Below are positions 1 to 6,256 of a DNA stretch of 28,770 nucleotides, in pieces (position 1 is the first letter of the stretch; each line of letters opens with the position of its first letter). Origin of the DNA: Collinsella aerofaciens. GTDB lineage: Bacteria; Actinomycetota; Coriobacteriia; Coriobacteriales; Coriobacteriaceae. The translations under genes and the position numbers were made by a program. The stretch covers positions 1 through 28,770 of the forward strand of contig NZ_JAQLEM010000028.1 in assembly GCF_028209885.1 (NCBI RefSeq), read 5' to 3'. The notes under the pieces are model-generated. The model searched no databases. It saw only the letters and a program-made list of their open reading frames with translations, and was not told the DNA's origin.

Positions 1-48
1 TCACCGTATTCCAGGTTCCCGGACGCCGGGCAGACTCGCTTCGGTTCG

Positions 49-124
49 GGCGCTACACCAACTTTCTCGACACTACCCTTTCCGTCTTGCGCAGGACTGT
101 AGAGCAGGAAAGTTCATATGCGCC
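49..124 (-). repeat. Partial copy of the structured inverted-repeat family
   Basis: Read on the minus strand, positions 111 down to 91 match 21 of 21 bases with positions 4801-4821 of the full repeat copy at 4770-4906, and the match continues at 8 of the next 10 bases. The segment is bounded by short complementary arms: AACTTTC at 60-66 with GAAAGTT at 108-114, and GGCGC at 49-53 with GCGCC at 120-124. The right half of the repeat core and its long arms are absent, so this is a diverged or truncated relative. The rest of 1-247 holds GC-rich hairpins (for example CCCGG/CCGGG near 18-30) but no convincing gene. A longer structured RNA entering from the left edge cannot be excluded. Confidence 0.55.
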
Positions 125-247
125 GCCCGGCTCCCGCCGCTCCCAGGGGCAACTCTCATGCAAAAACTTTTGTCGGGTAAAGTCCGAGGTCAGTGGCGTT
201 TTATACCGAGAAATCCAAAAAAGTTGAAAATTCATTACAAATTTGCG

Positions 248-276
248 TTGACTTTAGGTAACTAAAGTTTCATACT
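248..276 (+). promoter_or_regulatory. Sigma-70-type promoter for the cstA leader transcript
   Basis: TTGACT at 248-253 and CATACT at 271-276 are separated by 17 bases, in an AT-rich stretch that stands out from its GC-rich surroundings. Transcription would start near 283, giving a leader of about 235 bases before cstA. Confidence 0.6.
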
Positions 277-347
277 GCTTTTCATCCACTGGGGGATGTG
301 AACACGCACGGAACGTTCACATCATGATCGAAGAGGATTTCTTAGAC

Positions 348-392
348 ATGTTCACGCATCAGCTAAACATTATCAGCGTAGTAATTATCTGA
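348..392 (+). CDS. Candidate Ile/Val-rich leader peptide (14 aa)
   Basis: ATG at 348 opens MFTHQLNIISVVII followed by TGA at 390-392; an in-frame ATG at 324 would give 22 residues. AGAGGA at 332-337 is a plausible ribosome binding site for the inner start. Seven of the last eight positions before the stop are Ile, Val or Ser (I-I-S-V-V-I-I), the composition expected of a peptide that stalls ribosomes when isoleucine or valine tRNAs are uncharged. Two alternative hairpins and an intrinsic terminator follow directly, and a promoter lies about 70 bases upstream. The architecture resembles ilv/leu leaders, but the downstream gene is cstA. The peptide is inferred from layout only. Confidence 0.5.
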   Translation: MFTHQLNIISVVII

Positions 393-394
393 TG

Positions 395-432
395 CGGGTT
401 AGCACATACAGCTAGCCCGTACGATAACGGGC
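395..432 (+). promoter_or_regulatory. Overlapping alternative hairpins of the cstA leader
   Basis: CGGGTTAGC (395-403) pairs with GCTAGCCCG (411-419) around a 7-base loop. GCCCGT (415-420) can instead pair with ACGGGC (427-432). The two stems share bases 415-419, so they are mutually exclusive. They lie immediately after the stop codon of the candidate leader peptide and before the terminator at 444-482, the order expected of a translation-coupled attenuator. Confidence 0.45.
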
Positions 433-443
433 GGCTGATGAAG

Positions 444-482
444 ATGAGGGCCGTCGAGCGCAACCGACGGCCCTCATTTTTT
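444..482 (+). terminator. Intrinsic terminator upstream of cstA (possible attenuator)
   Basis: ATGAGGGCCGTCG pairs with CGACGGCCCTCAT around an 8-base loop and is followed by a run of T. It lies 35 bases before the cstA start codon and within the transcript expected from the promoter at 248-276, so cstA expression would need read-through. Confidence 0.8.
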
Positions 483-517
483 ATGTCTAGGAAGTTCTTT
501 TTAGAGGAGGAAATGTA

Positions 518-2407
518 ATGAACGGAGTTTTGCTCATGGTTGTGGCCGCGGTGGTGCTCGCCTGCGGCTATCTGGGCTACGGTCGCTGGCTGGCCAATAA
601 GTGGGGCGTTGACAAGGATGCCCTCACGCCGGCCAAGCGCATGAAGGACGGCAAGAGCTTCTCGCCCGTTTCCGCCTTCACCGCGTTCTCGCACCAGTTC
701 AGCTCGATCTGCGGTGCCGGCCCTGTCACGGGCACGATTGTCGCCATGGCCTTTGGCTGGCTGCCCGTCGTGCTTTGGGTTCTCGTCGGCGGCATCTTCT
801 TTGGCGCCGTCCACGACTTTGGCGCCCTGTATGCCTCGATGAAGAACAACGGCAAGTCCCTGGCTCAGCTCATCGAGAAGTACATCGGCAAGACCGGTCG
901 TCGCCTGTTCCTGCTGTTCTGCTGGCTGTTCTGCATCATCGTCATCGCCGCTTTCACCGACATGGTCTGCAAGACGTTCATGTTCACCCCGGCCGTTGAC
1001 GCTTCTGGTGCTGCTACCGGTGCCATCGACTTCACCAAGTCCTATGCCGCCGGCTGCGCTGGTACCATCTCCATCCTGTTCACCTTCGTCGCGATCGCCT
1101 TTGGTTGGGCTCAGAAGAAGTTCAACCTCACCGGCGCTGCCGAGTTCGTCACCGGCGTGGTGCTCATGGTTCTCATGTTTGCCGTCGGTATGCAGTTCCC
1201 GGTCTACCTGGATAAGTTCCAGTGGTTCGCCGTCGTCATGGTCTACCTGGTCTTTGCCGGCGCCATGCCCATCCAGACGCTCAAGACCCCGCGTGACTAC
1301 CTCACCTCGATCATGATGATCGTCATGATCGCCTGCGCTGTCCTCGGCATCGTCGTCCTGGGCGTCAACGGCCAGGCCACTATCACCGCTCCGGCCTTTA
1401 CCGGCTTCTCTAGCGCTTCTGGCATGATGTTCCCGGTCCTGTTTGTCTCCGTTGCCTGCGGCGCTCTCTCTGGTTTCCACAGCCTCGTTTCTTCCGGTAC
1501 CTCCTCCAAGCAGGTCGAGAAGGAGCAGGACGCCGTCAAGGTTGGTTACGGCGCCATGATCGTCGAGTCCTTCGTCGGCATCCTTGCCATCATCGTCGCC
1601 GGCATCATGTTCTCCGACATGAACACCGCCGGTACCGGCGCCCTCAACGCCGGCGTCGCTTCCACCCCGTTCCAGATCTTCGCCGCTGGCATCTCCCGCG
1701 GTATGCAGGCCTTCGGCGTTAACGGCACGCTCGCAACCGTCTTTATGACCATGAACGTCTCCGCTCTGGCCCTGACCTCGCTCGACGCCGTCGCCCGCAT
1801 CGCCCGCACTTCGTTCTCCGAGTTCTTTGCCCAGACCAACGATGCCCTGGCCATCGAGTCCAAGGCCGGCTACATGAAGGTCCTCGGCAACCCCTGGTTC
1901 GCCACGGTCGTTACCCTGCTTCCCGGTCTCGCTCTCGCTTTTGGTGGCTATGCCAACATCTGGCCGCTCTTTGGTGCTTCCAACCAGCTGCTCGGCGGCA
2001 TGACCATGATCACCCTCGCCGTGTTCTGCAAGTGCACCGGCCGCAAGGGCTGGATGCTCTACGTGCCCGTCGTCTTCCTGCTCTGCTGCACCTTCACCTC
2101 GCTGGTCCAGAGCGCCATGGGCTGCATGACCGCCGTCCAGGCCTACGGTTTCTTCGGTACCATCCCGGCTACCGCCACCACGGCCGCCGTCTCCGTCGCC
2201 GCCACCAAGGGCCTGCAGCTCGTCTTTGCCGTCCTGCTGATGGTCCTGGGCCTCATCGTTGCCGTCAACTGCCTCAAGGAGTTCTTCGGCAAGGAGGCTG
2301 GCTCCATGCCTGATGAGGAGCCCGAGTGGTCCGATATGGGCAAGGCCGAGTACGGTCGCGCCGCTGCCGCTGAGGCTCCTGCCGACGCCGAGGCCGCCAA
2401 GGCCTAG
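518..2407 (+). CDS. cstA: Carbon starvation protein A family transporter
   Basis: This 629-residue polytopic membrane protein belongs to the CstA family, whose characterised members import pyruvate (CstA, BtsT) and have been linked to peptide uptake. The family hallmark is visible at about residues 50-110: a HQFSSICGAGPVTG stretch followed by GWLPVVLWVLVGGIFFGAVHD. Many hydrophobic helices follow, including a GASNQLLGG motif near residue 490. The C-terminus is an acidic, alanine-rich tail (about residues 595-629). The start is fixed by a strong GAGGAGG at 504-510, seven bases before ATG. It is somewhat shorter than E. coli CstA (about 700 residues). It appears monocistronic, with a terminator 40 bases downstream. 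The upstream attenuator-like leader suggests control by charged branched-chain tRNA, but the substrate is not readable from the sequence. Confidence 0.92.
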   Translation: MNGVLLMVVAAVVLACGYLGYGRWLANKWGVDKDALTPAKRMKDGKSFSPVSAFTAFSHQFSSICGAGPVTGTIVAMAFGWLPVVLWVLVGGIFFGAVHDFGALYASMKNNGKSLAQLIEKYIGKTGRRLFLLFCWLFCIIVIAAFTDMVCKTFMFTPAVDASGAATGAIDFTKSYAAGCAGTISILFTFVAIAFGWAQKKFNLTGAAEFVTGVVLMVLMFAVGMQFPVYLDKFQWFAVVMVYLVFAGAMPIQTLKTPRDYLTSIMMIVMIACAVLGIVVLGVNGQATITAPAFTGFSSASGMMFPVLFVSVACGALSGFHSLVSSGTSSKQVEKEQDAVKVGYGAMIVESFVGILAIIVAGIMFSDMNTAGTGALNAGVASTPFQIFAAGISRGMQAFGVNGTLATVFMTMNVSALALTSLDAVARIARTSFSEFFAQTNDALAIESKAGYMKVLGNPWFATVVTLLPGLALAFGGYANIWPLFGASNQLLGGMTMITLAVFCKCTGRKGWMLYVPVVFLLCCTFTSLVQSAMGCMTAVQAYGFFGTIPATATTAAVSVAATKGLQLVFAVLLMVLGLIVAVNCLKEFFGKEAGSMPDEEPEWSDMGKAEYGRAAAAEAPADAEAAKA

Positions 2408-2446
2408 TCGGTCGGACGGGTTGAATCTCCCATCCATTTGACTCGG

Positions 2447-2485
2447 AAAGACCGGGTCCGCGACTTCGCGGGCTCGGTCTTTTTT
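2447..2485 (+). terminator. Intrinsic terminator after cstA
   Basis: AAAGACCG..CCGCG pairs with CGCGG..CGGTCTTT, followed by six T. It closes the cstA transcript. Confidence 0.85.
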
Positions 2486-2590
2486 CATGCAAAAGCGGGT
2501 GACGCTCGAGTGTTCTCGCAGATGTTTTGCGTGGATAAGGGCGCGCGTTGTACCATATAGACGTATATGTGTACATATGAAAGGGGCCCC

Positions 2591-4762
2591 GTGGCCAAGA
2601 CGGTATATTCCGATAACCAAAATAATGTCGATGCCCTGGCTGAGCGTCTGAGCAGCCAGACATCGCTTTCTGCTGAGCGTGCCAAGCTGGTTGCCTACGA
2701 CCTGCTTTGCCGCAAGGCGCTCAAGATCAAGTCGAGCGCGCTGGCGCAAATTTTCCGCTCCGTCGATAAGGAATGTGACACCAAGGCGATGCGCGATGAG
2801 CTTATCGCGGCAAATATCGTGACCAAGATTGAGGGTAGCGGCATTAACGGGCGTCCGGCGTTCTATACCATCAATGCCGAGATTCGCGATGTTCAGGAAC
2901 AGCCTGCCGAGGCTGCCGAAGAGGTCGTCGAGGACGTTGTCGAGGTGCCTGCTGAGGCGGCAATAGCTCCGCGCGAGCATGTCGATACCGACGAGCTGCT
3001 TGACGAGAACGTCGTTCGCGCCTTTACGGCCAAGGCGGGACGCGGCGGTTTTGGCGGGGGTGGCAAGCGCGATGCGCAGCGCCGCGCCCAGCAGGAGCGC
3101 TTCCGCCGCGCCGTAGCTCAAAAGGGTGAGACGGATGTCGAGGCTGTTGAGACCGAGGTTGCTGCCGAGTCGCAGAAGCCCGCGAGGGAGCAAAAGCCCG
3201 TGGAGGCCCAAGAGCCCAAGCGTCGTCGCGGTGCTCACTTTAAGACTGCACAGCAGGATGCCGCGCGTGAGGTTGAAGAGTCTTCTGAGGTTGCAGACGA
3301 TGTTGAGGGGTCTGCCAAGAAGGCTCCGGGTTCGTGTCGTCCCGGCCGCGGTTTTGCGGGACGCGCGTATCCCGTAAAGCATCAGGAGAAGGGCGAGTCG
3401 GTTTCGACCACCCAGGACGAGAAGGCCGTTGAGCCGGAGGCTCGCGAGCAGAAGCCTGTTGAGCCGCAGCTTGAGGTTGATGCCGAGGCCAAGGGCCAGC
3501 AGCCTACTGATGAGCAGACGGAGCAGGGCGCGTCGAGCAAGCCTCGCCGCCGTCGCCATCGTGGGGGCCGCAGTTCCCATGCCGAGACTGCAACCGAGAA
3601 GATCACGCCGCGGGACGAGGATGTGAAGGCCGAGGTTTCTGCGGGGCAGTCTAAGCGCCAGCCAGCGAAGGAGAGCAAGTCCGATCGTCCGCAGAAGCAG
3701 GCGTCTATGCCGAAGCGCGAGCGCAATTCCCAAGGCGATTCTAAGCGCAAGTCTCAGAAGAAGCCGGAGTCTACCGCAGCAGATACTGCTGCCCAGCAGC
3801 CCAAGTCGGCAGTCCACGGTGAGGTCTCGGCGTTTGCCCTTGCCCGCGTTTTAGGCAGGCAGCTGCTCAAAGTTGTCCCTACGCCTACGGCGCTCTCTAA
3901 GATCAAGGAGCAGCAGACACAGATCGTAAAGGTTGAGGGCAAGGACGGCAAAAAGGCTCCGCAGCGCACTCAGCACAACGAGATGTCCAACCGCAAGATT
4001 GCCGAGGAAATCGCAATCATCCAGGCTTGGATCGAGCAGAACCGAGGTGCCGATACGCCGGTTGCCTCGCGCCGCCAGCGTGCCTACCAGATCTTTAACG
4101 ACGAGAAGGCTTTTGACGGCAAGCACGGTGAGCGCCTGATCAGACGTATGACCGAAAAGGGCATCAGCATGCAGGCGATCAAGGTCGCCCCCAATCGCCC
4201 CGTGCACTTTACGGGCTTCTTTACGCTGGGTGCCGACAAGCCGTTCATTATGGTCGAGAACCTGGATACCTATGACGAGATCGTCAAGCTCCTGCGCGGA
4301 CGCAAACATGCCAAGCTCTTTGGCATCAAAGTGGGCGGCGTGATTTTTGGCGGCGGCTGCAAAGCGAGCGTCTCGCACGCACTGGATGATTATCTGGCCG
4401 AGATTGGCTATCGCTTTAACTACGTCTACTACGTGGGCGATATCGATCGCGAGGGCGCGCGCATCGTCGAGCAGGCTCGCAATGCCAATGTGGTTGAGAT
4501 TCGCCTGCATGCCGGCATGTATCGCGCTATGCTCGCCGAGCATAAGCGTCGCGTGAAGGCCGGCGGAGAGTGCGAGCCCGCGGCTGCCAACCAGGGTGTG
4601 CCGCAGAACCTGGCAGCGACGATCAAAGATCTGCCCATGGTCACGCGCGTGCAGTTCCGCAACGTGCTACGTGAAGGCGGGCGCATTCCGCAGGAGATCC
4701 TGATGACCGCCGACTATCGGGATGGCGACTCGGGAAGCTTCGACCGCATGCTCAACAACTAG
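2591..4762 (+). CDS. Orphan JetD/DUF2220-like TOPRIM protein with long disordered linker
   Basis: Three regions are visible. Residues 1 to about 100 form a compact helical, possibly winged-helix domain. Residues about 100-430 are low complexity, rich in Glu, Lys, Arg, Ala and Gln, and almost certainly disordered. Residues about 445-723 match the C-terminal DUF2220 TOPRIM-like domain of Wadjet subunit JetD: a VENLDTYDE segment (E556), a VIFGGG turn, and YYVGDIDREG (D617, D619), the acidic residues expected to bind the metal. JetD nucleases cut closed circular DNA together with a JetABC SMC complex, and no jetA, jetB or jetC lies nearby. GTG at 2591 behind AAAGGGG is preferred as start; an in-frame ATG at 2567 would add 8 residues. 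The domain assignment is from motif recognition; the role is unknown. Confidence 0.75.
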   Translation: MAKTVYSDNQNNVDALAERLSSQTSLSAERAKLVAYDLLCRKALKIKSSALAQIFRSVDKECDTKAMRDELIAANIVTKIEGSGINGRPAFYTINAEIRDVQEQPAEAAEEVVEDVVEVPAEAAIAPREHVDTDELLDENVVRAFTAKAGRGGFGGGGKRDAQRRAQQERFRRAVAQKGETDVEAVETEVAAESQKPAREQKPVEAQEPKRRRGAHFKTAQQDAAREVEESSEVADDVEGSAKKAPGSCRPGRGFAGRAYPVKHQEKGESVSTTQDEKAVEPEAREQKPVEPQLEVDAEAKGQQPTDEQTEQGASSKPRRRRHRGGRSSHAETATEKITPRDEDVKAEVSAGQSKRQPAKESKSDRPQKQASMPKRERNSQGDSKRKSQKKPESTAADTAAQQPKSAVHGEVSAFALARVLGRQLLKVVPTPTALSKIKEQQTQIVKVEGKDGKKAPQRTQHNEMSNRKIAEEIAIIQAWIEQNRGADTPVASRRQRAYQIFNDEKAFDGKHGERLIRRMTEKGISMQAIKVAPNRPVHFTGFFTLGADKPFIMVENLDTYDEIVKLLRGRKHAKLFGIKVGGVIFGGGCKASVSHALDDYLAEIGYRFNYVYYVGDIDREGARIVEQARNANVVEIRLHAGMYRAMLAEHKRRVKAGGECEPAAANQGVPQNLAATIKDLPMVTRVQFRNVLREGGRIPQEILMTADYRDGDSGSFDRMLNN

Positions 4763-4769
4763 GGCGTTC

Positions 4770-4906
4770 GGCCCCGGGAGAGTGGGGACACCGGCTTAGG
4801 TTTCCTGCTCTACAGTCCTGCTCACGACGGAGGCCACATTAAGTGGCCTCCTGTTCGTGCGGAACTCGCGATAAACCTAAGCCGGTGTCCCCACTCTCCC
4901 GGGGCC
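4770..4906. repeat. Structured inverted repeat, copy 1
   Basis: Two perfect 34-base arms (4770-4803 and 4873-4906) enclose a 69-base core. In the core, GGAGGCCAC (4829-4837) and GTGGCCTCC (4843-4851) form a second stem with an ATTAA loop. It is flanked by unpaired CCTGCTCTACAGTCCTGC on the left and CGGAACTCGCGAT on the right. Copy 2 at 22600-22730 has the same 69-base core layout with compensatory changes, but different outer arms. The element begins 8 bases after the preceding stop codon and has no T-run, so it is not an ordinary terminator. From 4907 to the tRNA region nothing else is recognisable. Confidence 0.9.
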
Positions 4907-5025
4907 TGTGGTTACTTGGTTGTTGCATGCGGCTCGCTTTTCGGAACAGGGCTGATAATTCTAGATGCAAGGCGCTCTTGGTCGTTATGGGCCTGGGGCG
5001 TCTGTCTTATATAGGTAGATTCCTT

Positions 5026-5050
5026 GCGGGTTCGAATCCCTCCGCTTGCT
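5026..5050 (+). pseudogene. tRNA-like 3' fragment
   Basis: GCGGGTTCGAATCCCTC reads as a tRNA T-arm with the TTCGAAT loop and one mismatch in the stem. It is followed by CGCTTGC, which could pair with GCAAGGCG at 4967-4974 as an acceptor stem with one bulge. No D-arm or anticodon arm could be folded between them. The pattern suggests a decayed tRNA or a captured 3' tRNA end. Chance similarity remains possible. Confidence 0.3.
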
Positions 5051-5055
5051 CACAA

Positions 5056-5092
5056 GAAAAGCCTCCCGATCGGCTATGCGTTCGAGAGGCTT
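5056..5092 (-). terminator. Terminator downstream of tRNA-Gln
   Basis: AAGCCTC (5059-5065) pairs with GAGGCTT (5086-5092). On the minus strand the stem is followed by TTTTCTT. It lies 8 bases beyond the tRNA 3' end. A GTTTCTTT tract on the plus side means it may also act in that direction. Confidence 0.7.
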
Positions 5093-5099
5093 GTTTCTT

Positions 5100-5174
5100 T
5101 GGCTGGGACGGAGGGATTCGAACCCCCAACAGCCGGCACCAAAAACCGGAGTTCTACCGTTGAACTACGTCCCA
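5100..5174 (-). tRNA. tRNA-Gln (anticodon UUG)
   Basis: The minus strand folds into a complete cloverleaf of 75 bases including an encoded CCA. Acceptor TGGGACG pairs with CGTCCCA. D-arm GTTC/GAAC has an AACGGTA loop. Anticodon stem CCGGT/GCCGG holds the loop TTTTGGT, placing TTG at positions 34-36. The T-arm is GGGGG-TTCGAAT-CCCTC and the discriminator base is G. It reads CAA glutamine codons. Confidence 0.95.
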
Positions 5175-5212
5175 ATGTGTGGTGTTGCCCAAAAGCAACT
5201 CGTTTAGTTTAC

Positions 5213-6118
5213 CTAATCTGCGAGGGCATCGCAAACGCCATCGAGCAGGCGTACGGCGAGTGTCTGCGCGTCGCTGGCCGTGAAGGTGCCGTTGTAGCGC
5301 GTCATGCCCGTGAGCTCAATGCGAATGCGTGCCGGCTTCTGCTGTGCGGCGACATTGGCAGTGCGGATGCGCTGGGCCAGGTTGTGGCACTCGGCGAGGG
5401 CAATCGTGGCGCGCGGTGCTGCATCTGCGGGCAGCTCGTCGCTTGCGATCTCGAGCACCAGGTCAACGTCGGTTGGGACCTCGGAGTCGCAGAGCATCAT
5501 GCCGCTGTTGTCGGTCGTTGCCGTGGCGATATTCCACATGCGCGACGCAACACTGCGTGCGATGGGGTCCTCGCCGATAACGGCAATCTGGAAGCGCTCG
5601 AGCACGTTGGCGGCGCGAGCAAAACCGATGCGGGACTCGGCTTCGGTGACCGAGGGCTTGCCCTCCCACACATGGTGCAGGCGGTTGATGTAGGCGTAGG
5701 TGTCCTGGAAGGCCATGCCGTCGGCAAACAGGCCGACATTTTCCTGGAACTGCTGCAGGGCGGCCTCGGTATGCGGGCCAAAGTAGCCGTCGTCTTCGCC
5801 ACAGGCAAAGCCCAAAACGTTGAGAGCGCGCTGCAGGGCCTGCACATCGGCGCCATGGAAATTGGGCATGCGCAGATAGAGGGTGCGGTCGCCCAGCTTA
5901 TACGAAGCGTCTACAAGGGCGCTCCAACAGGGGATATCGACGGCATGACCGGCAGCAAGGCCGCTGTCGAGCCTGAAGGTGCTGACGGCCTGCTCAGTGG
6001 TGGCTCCAAAGTACTTGTCGGTGACTTCGGCGGCATCAATCGTGTAGCCGAGCTGCAGGAGACGAGACTGCACGTCCTCGACGGCTGCTCCTTGCATGCC
6101 CGTTGTAATAGGTTCCAT
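5213..6118 (-). CDS. CwlM-like cytoplasmic protein with two peptidoglycan-binding domains
   Basis: This 301-residue protein has no signal peptide or membrane segment, so it should be cytoplasmic. Residues about 6-55 and 88-135 are two PG_binding_1 repeats, each ending in the usual FG..TE.AV/AL..FQ pattern. The stretch at 71-81 (ASYKLGDRTLY) and the second repeat resemble, as I remember it, mycobacterial CwlM, the cytoplasmic MurA activator phosphorylated by PknB. Residues about 165-301 sit where CwlM carries an amidase_3 domain, but no zinc-ligand His/Glu motifs are recognisable, so any catalytic function is probably lost. The start is supported by GAAAGGGG upstream of ATG. It sits between tRNA-Gln and a polyprenyl synthase gene on the same strand. 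The paralogy is inferred, not searched; a plain peptidoglycan-binding-domain protein is the safe fallback. Confidence 0.65.
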   Translation of the reverse strand: MEPITTGMQGAAVEDVQSRLLQLGYTIDAAEVTDKYFGATTEQAVSTFRLDSGLAAGHAVDIPCWSALVDASYKLGDRTLYLRMPNFHGADVQALQRALNVLGFACGEDDGYFGPHTEAALQQFQENVGLFADGMAFQDTYAYINRLHHVWEGKPSVTEAESRIGFARAANVLERFQIAVIGEDPIARSVASRMWNIATATTDNSGMMLCDSEVPTDVDLVLEIASDELPADAAPRATIALAECHNLAQRIRTANVAAQQKPARIRIELTGMTRYNGTFTASDAQTLAVRLLDGVCDALAD

Positions 6119-6256
6119 GAACGAACCCCTTTCGGCGTACCATTCGTACTATTTGAGCGTCTGTCGGATAGACAACGCAAAGGGATGCATAAACATGCAC
6201 TCAACAGTGTAGCAAGTTGTGCCTAAATACGCTGCTGACAGGTTTTATAACCCCCG

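Noticed and set aside
1..240. RNase P RNA, SRP RNA or cobalamin riboswitch at the left edge
   Set aside because: Short resemblances (for example AGGAAAGT, or ACTGTAGAG) do not extend to the conserved cores of any of these RNAs. The segment is better explained as a relative of the repeat at 4770-4906.
283..517. T-box riboswitch upstream of cstA
   Set aside because: No TGGNACCGCG antiterminator bulge sequence or specifier-loop architecture was found; the leader-peptide model fits better.
359..3817. Very long minus-strand open frame (1152 codons) opposite cstA and the JetD-like gene
   Set aside because: It spans two clear plus-strand genes, a terminator and an intergenic gap, and its translation is low-complexity Leu/Arg then Gly/Asp/Glu with no family resemblance. 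It is a by-product of GC-rich codon use.
2591..4762. Complete Wadjet defence system
   Set aside because: Only a JetD-like C-terminal domain is present; the flanking genes are cstA and tRNA/cell-wall genes, with no SMC, kleisin or KITE-like proteins.
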